From Leucothrix pacifica (GTDB taxonomy: Bacteria; Pseudomonadota; Gammaproteobacteria; Thiotrichales; Thiotrichaceae): a stretch of DNA of 64,000 bases. Below the pieces are notes generated by a model. It had not been told where the DNA came from. It ran no database searches and saw nothing but the letters and a program-made list of their open reading frames with translations. Shown piece by piece: positions 18,581-28,169 of this stretch. The stretch covers positions 179,087 to 243,086 of the forward strand of contig NZ_QGKM01000005.1 in NCBI RefSeq assembly GCF_003172875.1. The letters run 5' to 3'. The translations under genes were made by a program, and so were the position numbers. Position 1 is the stretch's first letter. Every line of letters starts with the position of its first letter.

Positions 18581-19824
18581 TGAAATGACTCCACCATTTT
18601 CTTGAACAAGCCATAGGCCGCCTTGTGGTTCGTTCCCGTCACATCAAGATTAAACACTCCCCCTTCTGCAGGATGCCCAACGAGCACGGTACTAAACAGC
18701 ATGTCGCTGAGTCCTTTGTATTTCAGGTAATCGCGACGACACACCGTGGTTTTAAAGTCTTGCCCGGCTGTCTTGGTAAAGCCGGTATGGCACGCAAAAT
18801 TCGTCACATCAGACTTATCAACATCGCTCTCGATGAAGCTACTATTCATCTTCTCGTAGCGCGTGTAGAACCTTGCCGGAATCAATTTTTCCGTATCCAT
18901 CCAGACATATTCGTAATTGATCATCCCCAGAGATAAGTTCTTAGACAGATAGGTATTCTTTTGATTAGAGCATTGCGTGAGAAAGGACCGGAATAAATCA
19001 TCTTTTTTAGGCACACGGCTTAAGTCCCAGCAACGCATGGATTTATCCAACTCTGCAGGTACCAAAAACTTGCCAATTTGTGTGGTTCCCCAGTCATTGC
19101 CAGACAGTCGTTCAATGGTTCGCTCTGAGTTTGCGATTAACTGCTCTGAGATACGTGCAAAACGATCTTTTACGGGCAAAAAGTCATTGTCAGCCAAACG
19201 ATCCAAAATCACAGAAAGATATTTAGCAGGCACTAAGAAACCGAGTGCATTACCTTGGGTGGCAACATTCACACCAATGACCTTGCCAGACTCATCCAGT
19301 GCAGGGCCACCACTCATGCCACCATTCAAGTTACCGGAGAACAGGATATTTCCGTCCTGATCCTGCGTCATAATGCCATTATTGGTACCGGTAACGATGG
19401 AGAACCCCAAGTCCAGCGGATTACCCAATGAATACAAGCGGGCCCCTTTTTCCGGAACAGCAGAAATCTCCAACGGCTTGCCCATTGGTTTCGTGCTTTT
19501 GACGACGGCCAGATCATGTATCACGTCAAGATCTAATAACTCTAATGGACCTGTTTCTCCATCGGTCGACAGATATTCCAGTTTGAATACATCTGAGCCA
19601 TTCACATATTCACTGACTACGTGATAATTGGTCGCGAGAATATTGTCTTGTTGAACCACAAAACCGGAGCCAATAGCGACTTTCTTACCGGTTTCATTGT
19701 TTATCACTCTGATTTGATAGACAGATGATTCCACTTCCTCATAAATACTCGAGGTATCTGTGAGCGCCACAGCAACCTGAGTCACACTACTGAATAATAC
19801 CAGTAGCAATATATACCTTATCAT
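18568..19824 (-). CDS. Periplasmic trypsin-like serine protease
   Basis: The 418-residue protein has a signal peptide (MIRYILLLVLFSSVTQVAVA) and a trypsin-like protease domain with a complete triad: His68 (ATNYHVV), Asp104 (HDLAVVK) and Ser171 (GGMSGGPAL). It resembles the protease part of DegP/HtrA but has no PDZ domain. Residues ~215-418 are a separate region of unknown fold with at least four cysteines, which suggests disulfides and a periplasmic location. It is the first gene of a two-gene unit with the FHA/membrane protein. The substrate is unknown. Confidence 0.87.
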   Translation of the reverse strand: MIRYILLLVLFSSVTQVAVALTDTSSIYEEVESSVYQIRVINNETGKKVAIGSGFVVQQDNILATNYHVVSEYVNGSDVFKLEYLSTDGETGPLELLDLDVIHDLAVVKSTKPMGKPLEISAVPEKGARLYSLGNPLDLGFSIVTGTNNGIMTQDQDGNILFSGNLNGGMSGGPALDESGKVIGVNVATQGNALGFLVPAKYLSVILDRLADNDFLPVKDRFARISEQLIANSERTIERLSGNDWGTTQIGKFLVPAELDKSMRCWDLSRVPKKDDLFRSFLTQCSNQKNTYLSKNLSLGMINYEYVWMDTEKLIPARFYTRYEKMNSSFIESDVDKSDVTNFACHTGFTKTAGQDFKTTVCRRDYLKYKGLSDMLFSTVLVGHPAEGGVFNLDVTGTNHKAAYGLFKKMVESFQWKN

Positions 19825-19950
19825 TCCGTGAATATCTCCTTTATTCTCATGAGCCTGAAAGACCGTTTGTCCGTCGCTATCCTAGCCAAACGTACACAGA
19901 TTCACCAGTAATCCGAAGTAATTCACGAATATTACGGTCATTAGGTAATT

Positions 19951-21027
19951 TTAATCAAGTTTTTCAACATGTTGCCGGATTGCCCAGTTTATGTGCTCTA
20001 CAACCATTTCACTAGCATTTGGCTGCTGAGACTCAAGTGCTTTAACGATATTTGGGTGATAAGGCGCATTGCCGAGTGCGATTGCTATGTTACGTTGCCA
20101 ACGGTCAAATTGGATTCGTCGGATCGGTGAGCCTTGCATTTTTTCCAAAAATTCAGCCTCTGACCATGAAAACAGCACCAGTAATTGTTCACTATCCAAA
20201 CCATTTCTCACTTGATAATCGTTCTCCACCGTTTCCTGAGCAAAGCGATTCCATGGACAGATCAATTGGCAGTCATCACAGCCATAAATTCGGTTACCCA
20301 TTGCCTTACGGAATTCTATGGGAATAGCACCTTTTAGTTCGATGGTGAGGTATGAGATACAACGTCTCGCATCTACATCATAGGGCGCGACAATCGCTTG
20401 AGTCGGACAGACATCGAGGCAAGCCGTACAACTGCCGCAATGCTCTTGTACTGAACCGGTTTCAGGCAATTCAAGATCCGTATAAATCTCCCCCAAAAAG
20501 AACCAGGAACCCGCATCGCGATTGAGGATATTACTGTGTTTACCAACCCAACCCAGACCTGCTTTTACAGCTATTGGCTTCTCAAGAACGGGGGCACTGT
20601 CAACAAACACCCGATAACCAAACTCTCCAATCTCGTGTTGGATTTTATTGGCTAAACGCTGAAGACGCTTTTTTAATACTTTGTGATAGTCACGACCAAG
20701 TGCATAACGGGAGATGTAGCCGAGCTCGGGATGATTCAGAACCATTTCTGCATCAGCGCTTTGCGGTGGCAGATAGTCCATTCGTACACTAATAATACTG
20801 CGTGTGTTGGGTTCTAATAAGTCAGGACGACTTCGTTTCAGACCGTGTGAGGACATCCACGTCATTTCGCCATGGTGCTGTTGATCAATCCAGTTCCACA
20901 GCTGTGATTCGGCATCGCTCAAATCAACATTACTCACACCAAGTTGTTGAAAACCAAGTTCATGCCCCCACTCTTCAAGTTGCCTGACAAAGGCCGCTTG
21001 CGCTTGGTGTGACGTGAATTTAGCCAT
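19951..21027 (-). CDS. queG: Epoxyqueuosine reductase
   Basis: The 358-residue cobalamin-dependent iron-sulfur enzyme performs the last step of queuosine synthesis on tRNA, reducing epoxyqueuosine to queuosine. Two [4Fe-4S] cluster motifs are visible: CGSCTACLDVCPT (about residues 188-200) and CDDCQLICPWN (about residues 238-248, plus an upstream Cys). The active-site region RYALGRDYHKVLKKRL and the HEAT-like C-terminus match the family. It is divergent from tsaE with only 45 bp between the starts, which therefore must share a promoter region; queG and tsaE both serve tRNA modification. Confidence 0.95.
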   Translation of the reverse strand: MAKFTSHQAQAAFVRQLEEWGHELGFQQLGVSNVDLSDAESQLWNWIDQQHHGEMTWMSSHGLKRSRPDLLEPNTRSIISVRMDYLPPQSADAEMVLNHPELGYISRYALGRDYHKVLKKRLQRLANKIQHEIGEFGYRVFVDSAPVLEKPIAVKAGLGWVGKHSNILNRDAGSWFFLGEIYTDLELPETGSVQEHCGSCTACLDVCPTQAIVAPYDVDARRCISYLTIELKGAIPIEFRKAMGNRIYGCDDCQLICPWNRFAQETVENDYQVRNGLDSEQLLVLFSWSEAEFLEKMQGSPIRRIQFDRWQRNIAIALGNAPYHPNIVKALESQQPNASEMVVEHINWAIRQHVEKLD

Positions 21028-21072
21028 GCAAATCTCGAACCCATTAAAATTTCGCGCTAGTATGAAGCATCA

Positions 21073-21549
21073 ATGTCCAGATACCAAGCCATGAACAATT
21101 CCAATACACACAAAATTGAACCTCCTTGTACGCTTCATATCACTGATGAGCAGGCAATGATGGAACTTGGCGGCCAGATTGCTTGTCTGTTAGCGCGAGG
21201 TGGTGTGGTGTTATTGCACGGAAATCTTGGTGCGGGCAAGACTACGCTGGTGAGAGGGCTGCTTCGATCGTTGGGTTTTGAAGGAACGGTTAAGAGTCCG
21301 ACCTATACTCTGGTTGAGCCTTACCATGTGGCCGGACGGGATATATACCATTTCGATTTGTATCGGTTGGCTGACCCTGAAGAGCTGGAATACCTAGGTG
21401 TTCGTGACTATTTTCGAGATGATACACTCTGCCTCATCGAGTGGCCACAACAAGCCGATGGTTTTTTACCCAAAGCAGATCTGGAAGTTACCCTATTGCA
21501 TGATGGAAGTGCCAGAATTGCCCAATTAAAAACACCGCATAATCATTAA
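21073..21549 (+). CDS. tsaE: tRNA threonylcarbamoyladenosine biosynthesis protein TsaE
   Basis: The 158-residue P-loop ATPase works with TsaB and TsaD to make t6A37 in ANN-decoding tRNAs. The Walker A motif is GNLGAGKTT, and SPTYTLVEPY, YHFDLYRL and LIEWPQ are family hallmarks. The first ATG is at 21073; a second at 21091 gives a more typical N-terminus, and neither has a strong RBS. An amidase gene follows 106 bp downstream, an arrangement (tsaE then amiB/C) common in Gammaproteobacteria. Confidence 0.94.
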   Translation: MSRYQAMNNSNTHKIEPPCTLHITDEQAMMELGGQIACLLARGGVVLLHGNLGAGKTTLVRGLLRSLGFEGTVKSPTYTLVEPYHVAGRDIYHFDLYRLADPEELEYLGVRDYFRDDTLCLIEWPQQADGFLPKADLEVTLLHDGSARIAQLKTPHNH

Positions 21550-21655
21550 CAAACAAAGACTTATAGTTTTTTTATAAAATCTACTTGATATTAGTAAGCT
21601 AATCCGTTTATCTTATATAGCGTAGATCAGGCAATACAAATTAAGAGCGTTCCAA

Positions 21656-22903
21656 ATGGAAGTAAACAATCAGAAAAGAAGGGACTTCGTTCTGAAACTG
21701 GCGAAGTTAGCAGGAGCATTAAGTGCTGTTGTTTATGCGCCTCAAGTCATTGCAAAGAACGGCAGTGCGCTTATTAAATCAATCGCCATTAATAGTGGCA
21801 GAAATCAACAACGAGTCGTGATTGAACTCGATAGCTCTATTGAGCACAAGCTCTTCACACTCAGTGCACCCGAGCGTATTGTCCTTGACCTTAAAAAAGC
21901 ACGCACGGCCGGAACAATCAAATTAAATCCAAACCGCCCTAAAACTCTTATCAGCAAGCTGCGTTACGCAACACGTAATGAGAACGATCTGCGTATTGTG
22001 TTGGATATGGCTCACAAGACGAAGGCAACCACTAAGCTGACTAAGGCTAACGGTAAATATCGCCTTGAAGTTATTTTGGTGGATAACGGTGCTAAAGCAG
22101 CTGTAGTGGCAGCAAAGCCTGCTCAAAAGAGAGTAACCAGCAGCAAAGCGGTTGGACGATCTCGTCGCAAGTTTGTGGTTGCTATCGACCCGGGACATGG
22201 CGGACATGACTCTGGTGCTGTTGGTAAGAACGGTACCTATGAGAAAGACGTTGTCCTCCAGATTGCCCGTCGTCTGAAAAAGCGTGTGGACTCTACTAAA
22301 GGTATGGAAGCGTTTTTGACACGAGACAGTGATAAGTACCTGACACTTCGTAAACGCATTGAAAAAGCACGTGCAAACAACGCAGATTTATTTATCTCAG
22401 TTCATGCGGATGCCAATAAAAACAATTCTGTCAGAGGCTCATCGGTATACATCTTGTCTGAAAAAGGCGCATCGAGTGAGATGGCTTACTGGCTGGCGAA
22501 AAACGAAAATGAAACAGACGTTCGCATGGCGGGTGCTACGCTGGACACGGACAACCGCGTCTTATCGCAGGTACTTTTAGATCTCACACAATCAGCAGCC
22601 ATTGACGACAGTCTCGGTTTGGCTCAGGAAGTACTTTCAGAGCTGGGTTCGGTAAATCGTCTTGCCCGTAAAGGTGTTGAAAGTGCCAATTTTGGTGTGC
22701 TTCGCTCACCTGATATTCCTTCCATGCTAGTCGAGACTGCTTTTATCTCCAATCCACAGGAAGAGAAAAAACTGAGAACCGCAAAGTACCAAAACCAATT
22801 GGCAGAAGCGGTTTACCGTGGCATTCGTCGCTACAAAGTAGCACTAGAGCAACGCGACCCACGCTATGCTGACCTGAATGCTGATGAAGTATCAATGAGC
22901 TAG
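21656..22903 (+). CDS. amiC: N-acetylmuramoyl-L-alanine amidase with AMIN domain
   Basis: The 415-residue periplasmic zinc amidase cleaves the peptide from MurNAc and splits septal peptidoglycan during cell separation. The N-terminus NQKRRDFVLKLA matches a twin-arginine signal, as in E. coli AmiC. An AMIN domain (about residues 38-145) for septal localisation is followed by an Amidase_3 domain from ~172, with zinc ligands His181 (IDPGHGGHD), Glu196 and the His in SVHADANK, and the catalytic Glu in LVETAFISN. There is no C-terminal LysM, so AmiC is a better name than AmiB. A basic, Lys-rich linker joins the domains. A terminator follows. Confidence 0.92.
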   Translation: MEVNNQKRRDFVLKLAKLAGALSAVVYAPQVIAKNGSALIKSIAINSGRNQQRVVIELDSSIEHKLFTLSAPERIVLDLKKARTAGTIKLNPNRPKTLISKLRYATRNENDLRIVLDMAHKTKATTKLTKANGKYRLEVILVDNGAKAAVVAAKPAQKRVTSSKAVGRSRRKFVVAIDPGHGGHDSGAVGKNGTYEKDVVLQIARRLKKRVDSTKGMEAFLTRDSDKYLTLRKRIEKARANNADLFISVHADANKNNSVRGSSVYILSEKGASSEMAYWLAKNENETDVRMAGATLDTDNRVLSQVLLDLTQSAAIDDSLGLAQEVLSELGSVNRLARKGVESANFGVLRSPDIPSMLVETAFISNPQEEKKLRTAKYQNQLAEAVYRGIRRYKVALEQRDPRYADLNADEVSMS

Positions 22904-22941
22904 AATTTATACCCTGAAAGTTAAAGCTTCGATGTGACTTG

Positions 22942-22966
22942 GCCGCGGTTATCGCGGCTCTTTTTT
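22942..22966 (+). terminator. Terminator of the amidase gene
   Basis: GCCGCG and CGCGGC pair around a 5-base loop, followed by TCTTTTTT. The hairpin starts 38 bp after the stop. Confidence 0.85.
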
Positions 22967-23105
22967 GCCTGATAATTTCTACCTCTAATCTGTTGCTAAA
23001 CCACTTATCCAGCCAATCTGTGCCAGATGTCTGCTTCGGTGATATAGTTTTTGAAACATTATAAACATATCCCCGATAACAATAATAAAGATAAGGGTTA
23101 GACTT

Positions 23106-25043
23106 ATGTCCCTGACACAAACAACACTCAAATTAGCACTCCCGCTCGCGATATCTTTGGCGCTAGCGGCCTGCGGCGGTTCAGACACAAGCAACAATAG
23201 TCATGGCATTGGGTTTGGCTCAAGCACAGACACGACCACAGAAGAAACGACGACCGACACATCAGCTGATGATACAACGACCGATGATTCAACGACTGAT
23301 GACACGACCACTGACGATGCCAGCGCTCAGCCTGAAGTTGCTTCACTCATCGTTTATGCCAGCTCACGCACATTGTTGAGTGATGCTGATGCCGATGACA
23401 GTACAGAAGGTTCTGAACCTGTCACTATTTATATGATGGCGAAGGATTCGAATAACATTGCATTAAGCGGTGTGACCTTTAGTCCATCTGTCGATAATGA
23501 CGCCACCCTATTCCCCGGTACTGTTAGTGAAGATGGCATACTCACAACCTGGCGCTTAGTGCCGGGTGAGCCACGTAATCAGACAGTTAATGTGAGTGTA
23601 ACCACCGGCGATATTACCGAAACACTAAGTATCGATGTTACGGGCACTAGCATTCAAATTGACGGTGCTGAAAGTATTTCGATGGACAAGCCAACCACAT
23701 ACACCGTTAAACTTAAGGATGCAGCAGGTAATGGCCTGCCACTCGAAGTTGTTACTATCAGCTCAGACCTGATCAACCAAACACTAACAACAGACAGTGA
23801 AGGTGAAGCCCAATTTGAGCTTCAACCAAGTACAGGTGGTTCATACTCGATTCAAGCGGATGCACTAGGCTCAACGACTCACAAGACAATTAATGTTTCT
23901 CCAAATGCGTTTAATCTCAACGCATCCATTGATGAGATACCCGTGAATACCAGACAAACCATCGTATTATCCTGGACTGCAGACGGTGTGCCTCAGGTTG
24001 GCAAAACAATTCACCTGAGTGCTACTCGCGGCAGTATTACAGTCGGTGGCGTCAGCAGTGGACAAGTAGTCACAGATTCAAATGGTAATGCCAGCTTTGA
24101 AATAGAATCACCAACAGCGGGCGGAACCGTTGTCACAGCGACCGACAACACCACTTACTTAACGACAAGCCTGCCTTTGGAATATGTTGCGACCGAACCG
24201 CATTATATGAATATTCAGGCAGATCCATCGCTGATCGCATCGCTAGGAACAAGCACGATTCAAGCTCAGGTCCGGGATATCAATGATAACCCTGTAAAGA
24301 ACCAAGTTGTTGTCTTTAATTTGAATGATACGGTAGACGGAACGCTGAGTAGCTCTAAAGCAGAGACCGACTCATCAGGTCAGGCAAGTGTGGTTTATAC
24401 AGCCGGTAAAACAACCAGTGCTAAAGATGGTGTTGTTATCACGTCACATATTGAAGGTTCTTCAACTATTACCGACACAACTAGCCTGACAGTTGGCGGT
24501 AAAGCGACACGCATTGTCTTTGGTCATGATGAAGTTCTTGCAGAGAACCCACCATTCTATACCAAGGCTCTGGGGGTTATCGTCACTGATAATGCCGGAA
24601 ATCCTGTCTCGGGTAAGCAAGTAGACTTTACGGTTAAACCAACACAGTACTCAAAGGGTGTGCTTTATTTTGACGGAGTTGCCTGGAATAAAAACAGTGA
24701 CGACCCTGTCTGCCCTTCAGAAGATTTAGATGATGATGGTCAACTGGATGTAGGAGAGGACTTTAACAACAGCGGCACACTTGAGCCGACTCACTCAACA
24801 ACCATCACAGGCAGTGGTACAACTGATGAGGCCGGGCAGTTGATAGCCAACATTACCTACCCTCAGAACCATGCATGGTGGGAGACCGTTGAAATCACAG
24901 CGCAAGTATCTGTCAATGGTACAGAGTACATAGAAAAAATCGAAATGACGTTACACGCGCTGAATTCTGATATGACCAGTGAAGGTCAGCCACCAAACTA
25001 TTACAGCCCATATGGTATCGGTGCCTGTAGCGCAGCGCCATAA
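23106..25043 (+). CDS. Lipoprotein with tandem bacterial Ig-like (Big_1) domains
   Basis: The 645-residue protein has a lipoprotein signal peptide (lipobox LAAC, Cys23) and a ~50-residue linker of Asp, Thr and Glu. It then has about five Ig-like modules of ~95 residues with the Big_1 pattern (ITDSxGxAxFxLxSPTAG, KDAAGNGLP, VRDINDNPVKNQVV), as in intimin-type stalks. An insert near residue 540 with Asp-x-Asp-x-Asp-Gly character (DLDDDGQLD) resembles a calcium-binding loop. The start has AAGGG about eight bases upstream. It is likely an outer-membrane-anchored surface stalk. It stands alone, between two terminators, with no partner barrel protein beside it. Confidence 0.85.
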   Translation: MSLTQTTLKLALPLAISLALAACGGSDTSNNSHGIGFGSSTDTTTEETTTDTSADDTTTDDSTTDDTTTDDASAQPEVASLIVYASSRTLLSDADADDSTEGSEPVTIYMMAKDSNNIALSGVTFSPSVDNDATLFPGTVSEDGILTTWRLVPGEPRNQTVNVSVTTGDITETLSIDVTGTSIQIDGAESISMDKPTTYTVKLKDAAGNGLPLEVVTISSDLINQTLTTDSEGEAQFELQPSTGGSYSIQADALGSTTHKTINVSPNAFNLNASIDEIPVNTRQTIVLSWTADGVPQVGKTIHLSATRGSITVGGVSSGQVVTDSNGNASFEIESPTAGGTVVTATDNTTYLTTSLPLEYVATEPHYMNIQADPSLIASLGTSTIQAQVRDINDNPVKNQVVVFNLNDTVDGTLSSSKAETDSSGQASVVYTAGKTTSAKDGVVITSHIEGSSTITDTTSLTVGGKATRIVFGHDEVLAENPPFYTKALGVIVTDNAGNPVSGKQVDFTVKPTQYSKGVLYFDGVAWNKNSDDPVCPSEDLDDDGQLDVGEDFNNSGTLEPTHSTTITGSGTTDEAGQLIANITYPQNHAWWETVEITAQVSVNGTEYIEKIEMTLHALNSDMTSEGQPPNYYSPYGIGACSAAP

Positions 25044-25069
25044 GCTCAGCTTTATATTACAGATCAATC

Positions 25070-25096
25070 AAGCCTCCACACTCTGGAGGCTTTTTT
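25070..25096 (+). terminator. Terminator of the Ig-repeat lipoprotein gene
   Basis: AAGCCTCCA and TGGAGGCTT form a 9-bp stem with a 5-base loop, followed by six T. Confidence 0.9.
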
Positions 25097-25184
25097 CATG
25101 CTGTTCTGTAGGTTTTATCCCATGTCTGTTTAAAAAGCATTATCATTAGAACCACTAAATAACGACAGCGAATAACGCCTGCAT

Positions 25185-27230
25185 ATGAAAAATTATCTAC
25201 TAGACACATCAACGCTTCCTGCTTTCAGTAAAATCTCTGCCAGTGATGTAGAACCAGCGCTGGACCTTTGCTTAAAGGAAAATCGTGAACTGCTGAAGAA
25301 CCTTATAGCCGACACAACAAGCCCAACATGGGAGAACTTCATTCAACCCTTGGAAAAGGCTGAAAACCGCCTCAGTCGCATCTGGTCTCCGGTAAGTCAT
25401 ATGAATGCGGTCGTGAATACTCCAGAGTTGCGGGATGCTTACAACAACTGCCTCCCAAAGCTGAGTGAGTACAGTTCTGAAATGGGCCAGAATAAAGACT
25501 TCTTTAAAGCCATGCAGTCGATTCAGGACCGACAGGATGAGCTTAGCTTAAATAACGCTCAACGTAAGAACCTGAATGATGCGCTGCTAGACTTTAAACG
25601 TTCTGGCATCGATCTGGACGAAGAGAATCAGGCACGCTTTAAGGAAATCAATCAAACACTATCGCAATTGTCTTCGAAGTTCTCTGATAATGTTTTAGAT
25701 GCGACAACAGACTGGACATTGCAAATTAGCGATATCGACGCACTAAAAGGCATGCCTGAAAGTGCGCTAAACGCTGCCGCGCAGAGTGCTAAACAACGTG
25801 ATATGGATGGTTGGCTGCTAACACTGGAATTCCCGTCTTTTCATGCTGTTATGACGTATGCGGATGATAGAGCGCTCCGTGAAAAGGTCTACACTGCCTT
25901 TACCACACGCGCCTCTGACCAAGCTGACAATACCAGTTTTGATAACAGTCAAACGATGGCTGAGATTCTCAAACTACGTCAGGAAGAAGCTCAGTTATTA
26001 GGTTTCAAACATTACGCCGACTACTCAGTTGATGTAAAGATGGCGGAGTCTCCGCAGCAAATTATTACATTCCTTGAGGAGCTAGCAGAAAAATCGCATC
26101 CACACGCAGTCCGTGAGTTCGCGGAGCTAACTGAGTTTGCAAAAGCAGAGCTAGGTATTAGCGAGTTAAAAGCATGGGATGTCGGCTATGCCAGTGACAA
26201 ATTAAAACAAAAACTATTCAACTTCAGTAGCGAGGACCTTAAACCCTATTTTCCGGCAGATCATGTACTGAAAGGTCTCTTTGAACTTGTCGAATCGCTT
26301 TACAACATTAAGATTAAGCAAAAAACCGACTTCGACACCTGGCATCCTGATGTGCGGTTTTATGAAATTCTGAATAAAGACGGCGATGTACAAGCACAGT
26401 TCTATCTTGATCTCTATGCGCGTCAACACAAACGTGGCGGGGCATGGATGGCGGACTGCTGTGGCCGTTTCCGTAGCGATGAGGGTTTACAAATTCCGGT
26501 AGCCTTTATGACATGTAACTCTTCATCTCCGACTGGCGACAAACCAGCCTTATTTACACATGATGAAGTGATTACACTGTTCCATGAATTTGGACACGGC
26601 TTACATCACATGCTCACTGAAGTGGATTACTTAGGTATTTCCGGCATTAGCGGCGTGGAATGGGATGCGGTAGAGCTACCCAGTCAATTCATGGAAAACT
26701 GGTGCTGGCAACGTGAAGGTCTTGATTTAATCACTGCACACTACGAAACAGGTGAAAAAATGCCTGACGAGTTATTCGAAAAAATCAAAGCCGCACAACA
26801 CTTTCAAAGTGCAATGGCAATGGTCAGACAACTTGAGTTTTCTCTATTTGATTTACGTATTCATATGGATACCTCCATTGAAACACCTGAGCAAATCCAA
26901 CAAGTTCTTAATGATACGCGCCAGCAAGTTTCCGTGGTACCGGCACCAGAGTCAAACCGCTTTCAGAATGGTTTTACCCATATTTTTGCAGGTGGCTATG
27001 CTGCCGGATACTACAGCTACAAATGGGCAGAAGTATTATCCGCTGACGCCTTTGCACGTTTTGAAGAAGAAGGTTTATTCTCACCCGAAGTCGGTAATGA
27101 CTTCCTTAGCCACGTTCTGCAACAAGGTGGCTCACGCCCTGCTATGGAATCGTTCGTGGCGTTCAGGGGCCGTGAGCCAAGCGTAGATGCTTTATTACGT
27201 CATAACGGCTTAACTGAGGATGCGGCATGA
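25185..27230 (+). CDS. prlC: Oligopeptidase A (M3 family)
   Basis: The 681-residue cytoplasmic zinc peptidase degrades short peptides, including cleaved signal peptides. The zinc site HEFGHGLHHM begins at residue 467. The N-terminal helical region and the C-terminal motif (FTHIFAGGYAAGYYSYKWAEV) match the thimet-oligopeptidase family, and the length equals E. coli PrlC. The stop overlaps the start of xthA by four bases, so the two form a coupled pair. Confidence 0.95.
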   Translation: MKNYLLDTSTLPAFSKISASDVEPALDLCLKENRELLKNLIADTTSPTWENFIQPLEKAENRLSRIWSPVSHMNAVVNTPELRDAYNNCLPKLSEYSSEMGQNKDFFKAMQSIQDRQDELSLNNAQRKNLNDALLDFKRSGIDLDEENQARFKEINQTLSQLSSKFSDNVLDATTDWTLQISDIDALKGMPESALNAAAQSAKQRDMDGWLLTLEFPSFHAVMTYADDRALREKVYTAFTTRASDQADNTSFDNSQTMAEILKLRQEEAQLLGFKHYADYSVDVKMAESPQQIITFLEELAEKSHPHAVREFAELTEFAKAELGISELKAWDVGYASDKLKQKLFNFSSEDLKPYFPADHVLKGLFELVESLYNIKIKQKTDFDTWHPDVRFYEILNKDGDVQAQFYLDLYARQHKRGGAWMADCCGRFRSDEGLQIPVAFMTCNSSSPTGDKPALFTHDEVITLFHEFGHGLHHMLTEVDYLGISGISGVEWDAVELPSQFMENWCWQREGLDLITAHYETGEKMPDELFEKIKAAQHFQSAMAMVRQLEFSLFDLRIHMDTSIETPEQIQQVLNDTRQQVSVVPAPESNRFQNGFTHIFAGGYAAGYYSYKWAEVLSADAFARFEEEGLFSPEVGNDFLSHVLQQGGSRPAMESFVAFRGREPSVDALLRHNGLTEDAA

Positions 27231-28006
27231 AGATTGCCAGTTGGAATGTTAACTCATTAAGAGTACGGCTCGGTCATGTTTTGCAATGGCTGGAGTCAGC
27301 CCAACCCGATATTCTAGTCCTTCAGGAAACCAAGATGACGGATGATCAGTTCCCGGCAGAAGAGATTAGAGCTGCTGGATATGACGTCGTTTATAGCGGG
27401 CAGAAGACATATAACGGCGTAGCTATACTCAGTAAAGTTGCTGCTGAAAATGTATTGTTTGATCTACCGGGCCTTGAAGATCCGCAACGACGCATCGTTG
27501 CTGCACAGATTGGAGATATTCAGGTACTCGACCTGTATGTTGTTAACGGGTCTGAGGTAGGTTCTGAAAAGTTTGCCTACAAACTGGATTGGTTAGAAAA
27601 AGTTACCGCATGGGTTGAGTCTCAGCTGGATAAACATAAAAAGTTCATTATTCTTGGTGATTTCAATATCGCGCCAACCGATCGTGATGTGCACAACCCA
27701 AAGTCATGGCATGAGAAAATTCTTTGCTCTACCCCTGAACGAAATGCGTTGAAAAAACTACTTGATCTTGGCTTTGTTGACTCTTTTAGAATGTTTGAGC
27801 AAGACGATGAGATCTGGAGCTGGTGGGACTATCGAAGCGGTGGTCTGGAAAACAATAAAGGCTTACGCATTGATCTGATTCTGTCAAGCTACTTGCTCGC
27901 TGAACAATGTACGGCTTGCTATGTTGATAAAGTTCCGCGTACCTGGGAACGGCCTTCTGATCACGCACCAGTGGTTGCGGAATATAGAAATATTTCGTTG
28001 TCATAA
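27227..28006 (+). CDS. xthA: Exodeoxyribonuclease III
   Basis: The 259-residue AP endonuclease / 3'-5' exonuclease acts in base-excision repair. Active-site motifs are complete: SWNVNSLR (Asn7), LQETK (Glu), GDFNIAPTDRDVHNP, and a terminal RPSDHAPV with the catalytic His. The length fits XthA. It is translationally coupled to prlC. No terminator is evident in the 160 bp behind it, which hold only a weak hairpin at 28067-28084. Confidence 0.95.
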   Translation: MKIASWNVNSLRVRLGHVLQWLESAQPDILVLQETKMTDDQFPAEEIRAAGYDVVYSGQKTYNGVAILSKVAAENVLFDLPGLEDPQRRIVAAQIGDIQVLDLYVVNGSEVGSEKFAYKLDWLEKVTAWVESQLDKHKKFIILGDFNIAPTDRDVHNPKSWHEKILCSTPERNALKKLLDLGFVDSFRMFEQDDEIWSWWDYRSGGLENNKGLRIDLILSSYLLAEQCTACYVDKVPRTWERPSDHAPVVAEYRNISLS

Positions 28007-28169
28007 AACTTACCGCAAGTCTAATTTAGTACGATTATTGGCCAGTTTCATTGCTAACGATTTTGCACCATGTTAAAGCATGGTATAAAGCAGTTATCTC
28101 AGTGGCAATAAATATCTGGTATGCGCCCGTTATTGCTAGTGAGGATTTGGGCACCCGGGGGGATACACC

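Noticed and set aside
28067-28084. ACCATG/CATGGT hairpin after xthA as a terminator
   Set aside because: The stem is only six pairs and no T-run follows.
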